DNA of 64,000 nt, taken from Bacteroides sp. GM023 (GTDB lineage Bacteria > Bacteroidota > Bacteroidia > Bacteroidales > Bacteroidaceae). Positions 27,231 through 35,790 of the stretch are shown here, piece by piece. Position 1 is the stretch's first letter. Every line of letters begins with the position of its first letter. Under the pieces are notes generated by a model. That model saw only the letters and a program-made list of their open reading frames with translations, was not told where the DNA came from and ran no database searches. The DNA lies in assembly GCF_014750685.1 (NCBI RefSeq), contig NZ_JAAXGE010000009.1, forward strand, positions 310,001 to 374,000, read 5' to 3'. The translations under genes and the position numbers were made by a program.

Positions 27231-28271
27231 ATGAAAAAGTACTTTTTTTATTTGAGCATCACTTTGGTAGCCTTTGTTGTTGCTTCTTGTGGTCTGAAAG
27301 GAAACCACACTTCTAGTGGACGTGCATACGAACTTTTGGTAGTAGTAGATCACGGTGTTTGGGATCGTGCGGCCGGAAGGGCTTTGCATGATGCACTCGA
27401 TTCTGACGTGCCCGGCTTGCCGCAATCGGAACCTTCTTTCCGTATCATGTACACTTCACCGAAAGATTATGATTCTACGCTGAAGCTGATACGTAACATT
27501 ATTATTGTAGACATACAGGATATATATACGAAAGGCTCTTTCAAGTATGCGAAAGATGTGTATGCCAATCCGCAGATGATTTTGACTATCCAGGCTCCGA
27601 ACGAAGAAGAGTTCGGGAAGTTCGTGGAAGAAAATAAAAAAACGATTGTCGATTTCTTTACCCGTGCGGAAATGAACCGTCAGATCACTTTGCTCGAAGA
27701 CAAGCATAGCAATTTCATCTCAAACAAGGTGGATAGCCTGTTCGGATGCAACATTTGGCTGCCTTCCGAGTTGACTAACTCCAAGACCGGTGAAGATTTC
27801 TTCTGGGCTTCTACCAACACAGGTACTGCCGACCAGAATTTCGTAATGTACTCTTATCCTTATACCGACAAGGATACCTTCACCAAAGAATACTTCGTTC
27901 ACAAACGTGACTCTGTGATGCAGGCCAATATCCCCGGATTCAAGGAAGGCGTTTTTATGTCAACTGACAGTCTGTTGACAGATGTACGCCCAATCAACGT
28001 ACAAAACAGCTACACATTGGAAGCACGCGGACTATGGCGCATGAAGGGTGACTTCATGGGTGGCCCGTATGTATCACACACTCGCCTGGACGAGAAAAAC
28101 CAACGGATTATTACAGCAGAAATATTTGTTTATTCACCTGATAAAATGAAACGCAACCTGGTTCGCCAGATGGAAGCATCTCTTTACACACTGAAACTTC
28201 CGAATGAAGTTCAGCAGAATCAGATTCCATTGGGCGGTGTATCTAAGGAAGCGGAAAAAACTAATAAGTAA
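27231..28271 (+). CDS. DUF4837 lipoprotein
   Basis: The 346-residue product has a lipobox VASC (Cys20) and the family opening SSGRAYELLVVVDHGVWD. The body is a mixed alpha/beta domain with the conserved NIWLPSELTNSKTGEDFFWAS-type and LEARGLWRMKGDFMGGPYVS-type segments. DUF4837 is restricted to Bacteroidota as far as I know, and its function is unknown. It is 18 bp after rlmN and 4 bp before pdxA, so it shares their transcript. Confidence 0.88.
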   Translation: MKKYFFYLSITLVAFVVASCGLKGNHTSSGRAYELLVVVDHGVWDRAAGRALHDALDSDVPGLPQSEPSFRIMYTSPKDYDSTLKLIRNIIIVDIQDIYTKGSFKYAKDVYANPQMILTIQAPNEEEFGKFVEENKKTIVDFFTRAEMNRQITLLEDKHSNFISNKVDSLFGCNIWLPSELTNSKTGEDFFWASTNTGTADQNFVMYSYPYTDKDTFTKEYFVHKRDSVMQANIPGFKEGVFMSTDSLLTDVRPINVQNSYTLEARGLWRMKGDFMGGPYVSHTRLDEKNQRIITAEIFVYSPDKMKRNLVRQMEASLYTLKLPNEVQQNQIPLGGVSKEAEKTNK

Positions 28272-28275
28272 AGAA

Positions 28276-29370
28276 ATGGAAGATAGCAAAATAAGAATCG
28301 GCATCACCCAGGGAGATATAAACGGGGTAGGCTATGAAGTGATTTTAAAGACATTTTCAGACCCTACCATGTTGGAACTTTGTACTCCGATTATTTACGG
28401 TTCGCCGAAAGTGGCTGCTTACCATCGGAAAGCGTTGGATATTCAGACTAACTTCAGTATTGTCAATACGGCTTCCGAAGCGGGATATAACCGTTTGAGC
28501 GTAGTGAATTGTACGGACGATGAAGTGAAAGTGGAATTTTCCAAACCCGATCCCGAAGCGGGCAAAGCAGCTTTGGGAGCATTGGAACGTGCCATCGAAG
28601 AATATCGTGAAGGGCTGATTGACGTTATCGTGACGGCTCCTATCAATAAACATACCATCCATTCGGAAGAATTTTCATTCCCCGGACATACGGAATATAT
28701 CGAAGAACGTTTGGGCAATGGCGACAAGTCATTGATGATTCTGATGAAGAATGATTTTCGCGTGGCTTTAGTGACGACCCATATTCCCGTAAGAGAGATT
28801 GCAACTACGATTACCAAGGAACTGATTCAGGAGAAATTGATGATCTTCCATCATTGCCTGAAACAGGATTTCGGTATCGGTGCTCCGCGCATTGCAGTGT
28901 TGTCCCTCAATCCTCATGCCGGAGACGGTGGTTTACTGGGAATGGAAGAACAGGAAATAATTATTCCTGCGATGAAGGAAATGGAAGAAAAAGGAATCCT
29001 CTGCTACGGTCCTTATGCGGCCGACGGCTTTATGGGTTCAGGCAATTATACTCATTTCGACGGTATCCTGGCTATGTATCACGACCAGGGACTGGCTCCG
29101 TTCAAGGCGTTGGCGATGGACGACGGAGTGAACTATACGGCAGGTCTGCCGGTAGTGCGCACTTCTCCGGCTCATGGTACTGCCTATGACATTGCAGGTC
29201 AGGGAGTGGCAAGTGAAGATTCTTTCCGTCAGGCAATCTACGTTGCCATTGATGTGTTCCGTAATCGCCAGCGGGAGAAAGTAGCCCGTGCGAATCCGTT
29301 GCGGAAACAATATTACGAGAAACGGGACGATAGTGATAAACTAAAACTGGATACAGTAGACGAGGATTAA
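28276..29370 (+). CDS. pdxA: PdxA, 4-hydroxythreonine-4-phosphate dehydrogenase
   Basis: PdxA oxidises 4-phosphohydroxy-L-threonine in the DXP-dependent pathway to pyridoxal phosphate. From ATG 28276 the protein is 364 residues and begins MEDSKIRIGITQGDINGVG, the family start. An upstream in-frame ATG at 28204 lies within the DUF4837 gene and is not used. Metal-ligand histidines are visible in INKHTIH and in FDGILAMYHDQGLAPFKA, with the NPHAGDGG loop. It is tightly placed between DUF4837 and the sigma-54 activator. Confidence 0.95.
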   Translation: MEDSKIRIGITQGDINGVGYEVILKTFSDPTMLELCTPIIYGSPKVAAYHRKALDIQTNFSIVNTASEAGYNRLSVVNCTDDEVKVEFSKPDPEAGKAALGALERAIEEYREGLIDVIVTAPINKHTIHSEEFSFPGHTEYIEERLGNGDKSLMILMKNDFRVALVTTHIPVREIATTITKELIQEKLMIFHHCLKQDFGIGAPRIAVLSLNPHAGDGGLLGMEEQEIIIPAMKEMEEKGILCYGPYAADGFMGSGNYTHFDGILAMYHDQGLAPFKALAMDDGVNYTAGLPVVRTSPAHGTAYDIAGQGVASEDSFRQAIYVAIDVFRNRQREKVARANPLRKQYYEKRDDSDKLKLDTVDED

Positions 29371-29374
29371 AAGA

Positions 29375-30619
29375 GTGATGACAAGAGCGGAGATACAACA
29401 AGTGAAACAGCGTTTCGGTATTATTGGCAATACCGAAGCATTGTCACGTGCCATCGATGTTGCCATTCAGGTAGCTCCTACCGATTTGTCCGTGTTGATA
29501 ACCGGAGAGAGCGGTGTCGGAAAGGAGAGTTTTCCACAGATCATTCATCAATATAGCCGGAGGAAGCACGGGCAGTATATTGCTGTCAACTGCGGAGCTA
29601 TCCCGGAAGGTACGATTGATTCCGAACTGTTCGGTCATGAGAAAGGCGCGTTTACCGGTGCTATTGGCGAACGGAAAGGATATTTCGGTGAAGCCGACGG
29701 TGGTACTATTTTCCTCGATGAAGTAGGGGAGTTGCCGATGCCTACCCAGGCGCGTTTGCTTCGTGTGCTGGAGAGCGGTGAATTTTTGAAAGTAGGTTCG
29801 TCAAGGGTACAAAAGACCGATGTGCGTATTGTGGCAGCTACCAATGTCAATCTAGTGCAGGCTATTTCAGAGGGGCGTTTCCGTGAGGACTTATATTACC
29901 GGTTGAACACCGTGCCCATTCAGATACCGCCTTTGCGTGAACGGGGAGAAGACGTGCTTCTGCTGTTCCGTAAGTTTGCCGCGGACTTTGCTGAGAAATA
30001 CCGGATGCCGGCTATCCAGTTGACAGAGGATGCGAAGAAGGAGTTGCTGGCTTATTCATGGCCGGGCAATGTGCGCCAGTTGAAGAATATCACGGAGCAG
30101 ATTTCGATTATCGAAACGAACAGGGAGATTAACGCTGCTATCTTGCAGACTTATCTTCCGACACAAAATATGCAACGCCTTCCGGCATTGATGGGAACGC
30201 GTGAAAGTAAAGGCTTTGAAAGCGAACGGGAAATACTTTATTCCGTCCTGTTCGATATGCGTCAGGAAGTGGCCGAACTGAAGAAGATGGTACACAACAT
30301 GATGGCTGAACGTGCCGGACAGGTAAGCCAGGTGGGAACGGTGGTTACTACTCCGGTGGTGACGGCTCATCAGCCTTCCGTACCTGCCATTATTCATGCC
30401 GTGCAACCCACTCAACCGGCTGTTCGCAGGGACGATGACGATATACAGGATACGGAAGAATATGTGGAAGAACCTCCATTGTCGCTGGATGAAGTAGAAA
30501 AAGAAATGATACGCAAGGCACTTGAGAGACATCACGGAAAACGGAAGAGTGCGGCAAAAGATTTGAATATATCAGAGCGTACGCTTTATAGAAAAATAAA
30601 AGAATATGATTTGGATTAA
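29375..30619 (+). CDS. Sigma-54-dependent activator without receiver domain
   Basis: The 414-residue protein is an AAA+ enhancer-binding protein: Walker A GESGVGKE (44-51), the sigma-54 contact motif GAFTGA (91-96), Walker B TIFLDEVGELP and the sensor region REDLYYRLNTVPI. There is no N-terminal receiver, GAF or PAS domain; the AAA+ domain starts at once. After it comes a coiled-coil-like segment (about 285-310, VLFDMRQEVAELKKMVHNMM), a variable linker and a C-terminal Fis-type HTH (KRKSAAKDLNISERTLYRKI). It may be controlled by level or by the linker. It starts 4 bp after pdxA and overlaps lptE by 14 bp, suggesting a link to envelope lipid metabolism. Confidence 0.93.
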   Translation: MMTRAEIQQVKQRFGIIGNTEALSRAIDVAIQVAPTDLSVLITGESGVGKESFPQIIHQYSRRKHGQYIAVNCGAIPEGTIDSELFGHEKGAFTGAIGERKGYFGEADGGTIFLDEVGELPMPTQARLLRVLESGEFLKVGSSRVQKTDVRIVAATNVNLVQAISEGRFREDLYYRLNTVPIQIPPLRERGEDVLLLFRKFAADFAEKYRMPAIQLTEDAKKELLAYSWPGNVRQLKNITEQISIIETNREINAAILQTYLPTQNMQRLPALMGTRESKGFESEREILYSVLFDMRQEVAELKKMVHNMMAERAGQVSQVGTVVTTPVVTAHQPSVPAIIHAVQPTQPAVRRDDDDIQDTEEYVEEPPLSLDEVEKEMIRKALERHHGKRKSAAKDLNISERTLYRKIKEYDLD

Positions 30620-31133
30620 GAAGATAACACGCCCTCTGTTACTGGTTGTTTTGCCGGTTGTGGTCATAGCGTGTACTGTTTCCTATAAGTTTAACGGTTC
30701 ATCTATCAACTATGATAAGGTGAAGACTATCTCCATTGCCGACTTCCCGATTAAGTCGGAGTACGTATATGCTCCGTTGGCGACGAGGTTCAATGAAGAC
30801 CTGAAAGATATATTTGTCCGTCAGACCCGCCTGCAATTGCTGAAACCGAATCAGAATGCAGATTTGCAGATCGACGGAGAAATCACGGGATACAATCAGT
30901 ACAACCAGGCAGTATCCGCCGATGGTTATTCTTCGGAAACGAAGTTGACCATAACAGTCAATGTACGCTTTGTCAACAACACAAATCACGCCGAAGACTT
31001 CGAACAACAATTCTCCGCTTTCCGTACCTACGACTCCACTCAGTTGCTGACTGCCGTACAGGATGGATTAATTGCCGAAATGTCTAAAGAGATAACCGAC
31101 CAAATATTCAATGCAACCGTAGCAAACTGGTAA
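30606..31133 (+). CDS. lptE: LptE, LPS-assembly lipoprotein
   Basis: The 175-residue lipoprotein (lipobox VIAC, Cys23) carries the LptE/RlpB signature: YKFNGSSINYDKVKTISI, RFNEDLKDIFVRQTRLQLL and ADLQIDGEITGY. LptE plugs the LptD barrel, which inserts LPS in the outer leaflet. The gene overlaps the end of the sigma-54 activator gene by 14 bp and is followed 5 bp later by an unknown gene. Confidence 0.9.
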   Translation: MIWIKKITRPLLLVVLPVVVIACTVSYKFNGSSINYDKVKTISIADFPIKSEYVYAPLATRFNEDLKDIFVRQTRLQLLKPNQNADLQIDGEITGYNQYNQAVSADGYSSETKLTITVNVRFVNNTNHAEDFEQQFSAFRTYDSTQLLTAVQDGLIAEMSKEITDQIFNATVANW

Positions 31134-31138
31134 TATAA

Positions 31139-31897
31139 ATGACTTCTGTTAACTTTCAACAATGGATTCAGCATCCTGAGACGCTGAATAGGGATACCTT
31201 GTACGAACTGCGCAATCTTCTTGCAAGATATCCGTATTTTCAGTCGCTCCGCTTGTTGTATCTCAAAAATCTGTATATTCTCCATGATATTAATTTCGGC
31301 GGGGAACTGCGGAAAGCCGTTCTTTACATTGCCGACCGGCGGAAGTTGTTTCAACTGATAGAAGGCAGCCGTTTCGATCTTCAGTCCCGGAAAAAGGGAG
31401 TGGCGCTGACGGAAGTGCTGAAAGATGAGCCATCCGTAGACCGCACACTGGCATTGATTGATGCTTTCCTGTCCACAGCTCCCGAAGAGGTGACCGCACA
31501 GACCGGATTTGACTATTCGATGGACTATACCTCTTATCTGCTCGAAGAGACTCCCGCTACGGACGAAGTAGCAGAGGAAACGCCCAAGCTGAAAGGCTTT
31601 GAACTGATTGACGACTTCATCGAAAAGAGCGAAAGCGACTCTCCTCTCTACATGAAACCTTTGCGGGAAGAAGCGGAAGCATCCGCTGTTCCTTCGAACG
31701 AAGCAAGTGCGGAAGAAGAGGAGGATGATAGCTGTTTTACAGAAACTTTGGCAAAAATCTATGTTAAACAGCAACGATATTCAAAAGCTCTTGAAATAAT
31801 TAAAAAATTAAGCTTGAAATATCCAAAAAAAAATGCTTACTTTGCAGACCAAATCAGATTTTTGGAGAAATTGATTATTAACGCTAATTCAAAATAA
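31139..31897 (+). CDS. Conserved helical protein of unknown function
   Basis: This 252-residue protein has no signal peptide. The N-terminal half is helical (TLYELRNLLARYPYFQSLRLLYLKN), the middle (about 125-200) is acidic and low in complexity, and the C-terminus has one TPR-like hairpin (ETLAKIYVKQQRYSKALEII, then LSLKYPKKNAYFADQI). I do not recognise a named family. It is 5 bp from lptE and 6 bp from secG, so its role may be in the envelope or secretion, but that rests only on position. Confidence 0.8.
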   Translation: MTSVNFQQWIQHPETLNRDTLYELRNLLARYPYFQSLRLLYLKNLYILHDINFGGELRKAVLYIADRRKLFQLIEGSRFDLQSRKKGVALTEVLKDEPSVDRTLALIDAFLSTAPEEVTAQTGFDYSMDYTSYLLEETPATDEVAEETPKLKGFELIDDFIEKSESDSPLYMKPLREEAEASAVPSNEASAEEEEDDSCFTETLAKIYVKQQRYSKALEIIKKLSLKYPKKNAYFADQIRFLEKLIINANSK

Positions 31898-31903
31898 CTA
31901 AAG

Positions 31904-32296
31904 ATGTACTTATTATTCGTTATCTTAATGGTGATTGCAGCCTTGTTAATGTGCTTCATCGTGTTGATTCAGAACTCAAAAGGGGGCGGACTTGCTTCCG
32001 GTTTTTCTTCATCTAACGCTATTATGGGCGTACGCAAAACTACAGATTTTCTGGAAAAAGCAACATGGGGTCTGGCTATCTTCATGGTTGTAATGAGCAT
32101 TGCTACCGCTTATGTTGTTCCCCGTTCGGCTGTTGCTACAGACGCAGTGTTGGAACAAGCGCAGAAAGAACAACAGACTAACCCGTATAACTTACCCGCA
32201 GGTACGGCTGCGCCTCAATCTGAAGCTCCTGCTACTGCACCTGCTACAGAAACTCCGGCACCGGCTGCTGAAACTCCTGCTCCTGCAGCAGAGTAA
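31904..32296 (+). CDS. secG: SecG, preprotein translocase subunit
   Basis: SecG is the small accessory subunit of SecYEG that supports the SecA cycle. The 130-residue product shows two membrane helices (about 2-22 and 52-72) joined by the conserved loop IQNSKGGGLASGFSSSNAIMGVRKTTDFLEKATW-like region, of which the QNSKGGGLASGF part is diagnostic. The C-terminal 45 residues are a low-complexity Ala/Pro/Glu/Thr tail of repeated ETPAPAA, common in Bacteroides. It is the last gene of the rlmN run. Confidence 0.95.
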   Translation: MYLLFVILMVIAALLMCFIVLIQNSKGGGLASGFSSSNAIMGVRKTTDFLEKATWGLAIFMVVMSIATAYVVPRSAVATDAVLEQAQKEQQTNPYNLPAGTAAPQSEAPATAPATETPAPAAETPAPAAE

Positions 32297-32373
32297 TTCA
32301 CTCCGGACACTGTAAGACTATTTGGGTAAAACCATTTAAGAGAAGATGGGCTGAAGCCGCACTTCTCTGATAT

Positions 32374-32446
32374 TTAAGTGCGGATTGCGCAGATTACACG
32401 GATTTTCAATGTTCCGCGTAATCAGTGTAATCCGCACTTAACTTTT
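32374..32446 (+). terminator. Long hairpin terminator after secG
   Basis: A perfect 13-bp outer stem (TTAAGTGCGGATT / AATCCGCACTTAA) encloses a 5x5 region that can mostly pair with G-U, then an 11-bp inner stem (GATTACACGGA / TCCGCGTAATC, one mismatch) and a 10-nt loop. The whole is a near-continuous 29-bp hairpin followed by CTTTTTCTTG. Confidence 0.7.
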
Positions 32447-32492
32447 TCTTGTAAAAACAATCTCTTTGTGATGAAAACAAACAAGATTTAAC

Positions 32493-32500
32493 TACCTTTG
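32493..32500 (+). promoter_or_regulatory. Promoter -7 element for the MFS gene
   Basis: TACCTTTG is an exact match, 40 bp before the start codon. TTTG at 32465 is 24 nt upstream, slightly too far for the usual -33 spacing. Confidence 0.55.
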
Positions 32501-32540
32501 TTGGCTGTATAAGATTATTAATCACTTTTTAAATATAACA

Positions 32541-33929
32541 ATGACAGAACAATTGAAAAAGAAGTTGAATGACTCCGCAGTGCTACGCTGGAGTGTTCTA
32601 GCATTGGTCGCGTTTACTATGTTATGCGGCTATTTCCTCACCGACGTAATGTCTCCGCTAAAACCCATGCTCGAGAAAGAATTATTATGGGATAGCCTTG
32701 ATTACGGTTTCTTCACAAGTGCTTACGGCTGGTTTAATGTATTCCTGGTGATGCTGATTTTGGGTGGTATCATCCTGGATAAGATGGGCGTCCGTTTCAC
32801 CGGAATGGGAGCTTGTCTGTTGATGGTGCTGGGCTGCGGATTAAAATATTATGCGATTTCGACTACTTTCCCGGAAGGAGCTATGCTTTTCGGATTCAAG
32901 ATGCAGGTCACTTTGGCGGCATTGGGATATGCGATCTTCGGCGTTGGTGTGGAGATTGCGGGTATCACTGTTTCCAAGATTATCGTGAAGTGGTTTAAAG
33001 GCAAGGAAATGGCATTGGCCATGGGGCTTGAAATGGCTACGGCACGTATCGGAACAACCCTGGCAATGGTGTTGACAGTACCTTTGGCAGACTTCTTCGG
33101 ATATACGGACGAGAGCGGTGCGTTCCATACCAATATTCCTGCTCCGATTCTGTTTTGTCTGATTATGTTGTGTGTAGGTACGATTGCTTTCTTCATTTAT
33201 ACTTTCTATGATAAGAAGCTGGACGCGTCTTTGGATGCGGAAGGTTTGGAGCCGGAAGAACCGTTCCGCATGAAAGACATTGTTTATATTATCACGAATA
33301 AGGGATTTTGGCTGATTGCATTATTGTGTGTATTGTTCTATTCGGCAGTATTCCCGTTTATCAAGTATGCGGCGGATTTGATGGTGCAGAAATACAATGT
33401 AGATCCGAAGTTGGCGGGAACAATCCCCGGACTGTTGCCGATTGGCGCTATTATATTGACTCCGTTGTTCGGTTCGCTCTATGACCGTATCGGTAAGGGA
33501 GCTACGTTGATGGTGATTGGTTCTGTCATGTTGATTTTCGTACATACGATGTTTGCTTTGCCTATTTTGAATATATGGTGGTTTGCTACCATTATTATGA
33601 TTATCCTGGGTTTTGCTTTCTCATTGGTACCTTCGGCTATGTGGCCTTCTGTTCCGAAGATTATCCCGGAAAAACAGTTGGGTACGGCTTATGCTCTGAT
33701 ATTTTGGGTACAGAACTGGGGATTGATGGGTGTACCTTTGTTGATTGGATGGGTGTTGAACTCTTATTGCAAAGGCCCGGTAGTAGACGGTGCACAAACT
33801 TATGACTATACGCTGCCGATGAGTATTTTTGCTCTCTTTGGTGTATTGGCTTTGATTGTTGCTTTGATGCTGAAAGCAGAGAACAAGAAGAAGGGTTACG
33901 GTTTGGAAGAAGCAAATATTCAGAAGTAA
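32541..33929 (+). CDS. MFS transporter
   Basis: The 462-residue protein has 12 predicted membrane segments and a central cytoplasmic loop near residues 215-245. The first loop motif is seen as GGIILDKMGVRFTGMG and the equivalent in the second half as LFGSLYDRIGKGATLMV. No substrate family can be read with certainty; parts recall the MFSD1-like or nitrate/oxalate-like groups. It is flanked by a terminator upstream and no obvious partner gene, so it is a stand-alone importer or exporter of unknown substrate. Confidence 0.85.
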   Translation: MTEQLKKKLNDSAVLRWSVLALVAFTMLCGYFLTDVMSPLKPMLEKELLWDSLDYGFFTSAYGWFNVFLVMLILGGIILDKMGVRFTGMGACLLMVLGCGLKYYAISTTFPEGAMLFGFKMQVTLAALGYAIFGVGVEIAGITVSKIIVKWFKGKEMALAMGLEMATARIGTTLAMVLTVPLADFFGYTDESGAFHTNIPAPILFCLIMLCVGTIAFFIYTFYDKKLDASLDAEGLEPEEPFRMKDIVYIITNKGFWLIALLCVLFYSAVFPFIKYAADLMVQKYNVDPKLAGTIPGLLPIGAIILTPLFGSLYDRIGKGATLMVIGSVMLIFVHTMFALPILNIWWFATIIMIILGFAFSLVPSAMWPSVPKIIPEKQLGTAYALIFWVQNWGLMGVPLLIGWVLNSYCKGPVVDGAQTYDYTLPMSIFALFGVLALIVALMLKAENKKKGYGLEEANIQK

Positions 33930-33932
33930 CGG

Positions 33933-33972
33933 TTCGTATTTGCAAATAATCATTCGTATTTGAAATAATCAG
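33933..33972. repeat. 20-bp tandem duplication upstream of the PqqD-like gene
   Basis: TTCGTATTTG occurs at 33933 and 33953, each followed by AAATAATCA (the first with two extra bases CA replaced by a single A in the second). This is a near-perfect two-copy direct repeat with a 20-nt period between the MFS stop and the PqqD-like start. Confidence 0.6.
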
Positions 33973-34001
33973 TATTTATACTGGGATAAAAATAAAAAAC
34001 T

Positions 34002-34349
34002 ATGGCTGCCAAAGAGAAAATAAACCTGTTAGAGGTCATTCCCTGTCGCAGTGAACATATTACAGCAGAACGGGAAGGGGAGACAATTATGCTCTCCTTT
34101 CCCCGTTTTAAGTATTCGTGGATGCAACGCTTCCTTGTGCCAAAGGGGATGTCGAAAGACCATCATGTGCATTTGGAGGAACACGGTACGGCTGTATGGG
34201 AACTGATAGACGGAAAGCGCACGGTTCGTGAGATTATAGAAAAACTCGCAGACCATTTTCAGAATGAAGCGGGCTACGAGTCGCGTATATCTGCTTATCT
34301 TTTTCAGATGCAGAAAGATGGATTTATAAAGCTAATCACTATTATTTGA
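34002..34349 (+). CDS. Orphan PqqD-like protein
   Basis: The 115-residue protein matches the PqqD fold: RFKYSWMQRFLVPKG, then VHLEEHGTAVWELIDGKRTVREIIEKL and YLFQMQKDGFIKLI. PqqD domains are recognition elements that hold a precursor peptide for a radical-SAM enzyme. Here no radical-SAM or precursor gene is adjacent, so a peptide-modifying role is not supported by context. Its end overlaps the convergent small membrane protein gene by 8 bp. Confidence 0.85.
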   Translation: MAAKEKINLLEVIPCRSEHITAEREGETIMLSFPRFKYSWMQRFLVPKGMSKDHHVHLEEHGTAVWELIDGKRTVREIIEKLADHFQNEAGYESRISAYLFQMQKDGFIKLITII

Positions 34350-34626
34350 TAAAGATTGCCCAAAGTATCACGGCAATCACAATCAGTACACCCATGATGA
34401 TGAGTGTTCCCCATACGAAATAGTTGCTGTCTTTCTCCTTTTTCTTTTCGGAGTTTTTGATGATGCGTTCCATTTCTTCCGGGGTAGTGTCGGGCAGTGA
34501 GTAATGGTCGTTGGCCCGGTTCATATGCTTCAACTTCTGGCTGGTACGTTCGTGCCATAGGCGGGATGCTTCCCGCCCTTCGCTTAACCGGCGTATCATG
34601 TCGAGCATGTGTCCTTCACCGCCCAT
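34342..34626 (-). CDS. Small tail-anchored membrane protein of unknown function
   Basis: The 94-residue product has a charged N-terminal part (WHERTSQKLKHMNRANDHYS, then TTPEEMERIIKNSEKKKEKD) and a single C-terminal membrane helix (about 72-92) with only three residues after it, so it should be a tail-anchored inner-membrane protein. I do not recognise a family. It is convergent with the PqqD-like gene and 23 bp downstream of DUF4831, with which it is probably co-transcribed. Confidence 0.75.
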   Translation of the reverse strand: MGGEGHMLDMIRRLSEGREASRLWHERTSQKLKHMNRANDHYSLPDTTPEEMERIIKNSEKKKEKDSNYFVWGTLIIMGVLIVIAVILWAIFIK

Positions 34627-34649
34627 ATTCTTTTCTTTTTAAAGGTTCT

Positions 34650-35717
34650 TTATTTGCCTTCTTCTCTGTCTACTTTAAGCAAGCCACCTGTATTCGGGTC
34701 GAAGTACACTTTGATAGTAGAGTTCTTGTTGAACAATACCGGAGCCAGGTATTCTATTATACCGAATTGAGTGACAGGAAGTTCACCCTCGTATAGTTTC
34801 TTCTTGCCATCGGTCAGGGTAACCAATGCTTGTCCGGGTACGTTGTAGGCAATTCCGTCCAGATCTTTCTTTTTCTTTCCGTCCTCTTGTGGCATCTTGA
34901 CAGTCTTCAAGTCTTTCAGGCTGATATAGAACGGAGTTCCTGCCAGGTCATTGTTGGCAACCACACCCAGTTTCTTGGAGAAGCGGAAAGCCACTTCATT
35001 ATTAAATTCCTTGTCAGGAGTGAGACGAACGGTGAATGTCTTTTCTTCCTTATCCTGTATGCCGGAGAACATTTTGGTCATGGCATCTTCCTGAACGTTC
35101 AGATTGTCGAGCATGATTTTAAGCTGTGCACCGTCTGACGGCATATTGTCTGCCTGTCCGCGTAATAAGGCATTTTTGCTTTCACGGATATTGTAGATTT
35201 CTTTGGCTACCAGTTCCGCCATCTTGGCGGTAGAGCTTGCCATCAGTATTTCCTCGGTCAAAAAGTCGCGGGGATTCGCGCTCTTTTGGAGAGCGGGAGT
35301 CGTTGAAGCGCTTTTCTGCGTGGAGTTGTTTTGGCTGTAAGGCACGTTGATAGATTTCACTATACCGTCTTCAGTCAATTCCATGAGAGGAGCTACGGTT
35401 TTATCTTTCAGCTTTACGAAGTAAGTAGCTTCGCTGTTCGGTACTCCTACTGATTTTACTTTTACGCCAGTCAGTTCCCAGTACACTTCGGGGTCGGCGG
35501 AGACATTGCTCAATCGCAGATAGCGGTCGGCATATTTGCTGAATTCACCCGGAGTATAGTTGACTTTATTGGCTTTTATCTCTAGTTCTATTTGAGTTTT
35601 GGGAAGGCTATATACGACTCCGTAGTCCTTTCCACGGGTAACGCCCGTCAGCACTTCGGTTTGTGCGTAAGCGGAAGTTGCCATAAGTAGGCCCGCTGCT
35701 ATAATCAACTTTTTCAT
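34650..35717 (-). CDS. DUF4831 exported protein
   Basis: The 355-residue product from ATG 35717 begins with a standard signal peptide (MKKLIIAAGLLMATSAYAQ). The body fits the DUF4831 family of Bacteroidota (TRGKDYGVVYSLPKTQIELE, GEFSKYADRYLRLSN). An in-frame ATG at 35750 would add 11 residues, but it lies within the predicted -7 element (35748-35755), so the shorter form is chosen. The function is unknown; the family is periplasmic or outer-membrane associated. Confidence 0.88.
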   Translation of the reverse strand: MKKLIIAAGLLMATSAYAQTEVLTGVTRGKDYGVVYSLPKTQIELEIKANKVNYTPGEFSKYADRYLRLSNVSADPEVYWELTGVKVKSVGVPNSEATYFVKLKDKTVAPLMELTEDGIVKSINVPYSQNNSTQKSASTTPALQKSANPRDFLTEEILMASSTAKMAELVAKEIYNIRESKNALLRGQADNMPSDGAQLKIMLDNLNVQEDAMTKMFSGIQDKEEKTFTVRLTPDKEFNNEVAFRFSKKLGVVANNDLAGTPFYISLKDLKTVKMPQEDGKKKKDLDGIAYNVPGQALVTLTDGKKKLYEGELPVTQFGIIEYLAPVLFNKNSTIKVYFDPNTGGLLKVDREEGK

Positions 35718-35747
35718 ATTCGGTTCTCTTTTAACTGATTTTGAAAA

Positions 35748-35755
35748 CAAAGTTA
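35748..35755 (-). promoter_or_regulatory. Promoter -7 element for DUF4831
   Basis: TAACTTTG on the minus strand is an exact -7 match, 31 bp before the start codon at 35717. Confidence 0.6.
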
Positions 35756-35790
35756 ATGAAGTTATTGAAAAAACTGTAAGTTCTTAACTT

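Noticed and set aside
28204..28275. Longer PdxA with 24 extra residues
   Set aside because: This part overlaps the DUF4837 gene in another frame, and ATG 28276 gives the normal family N-terminus.
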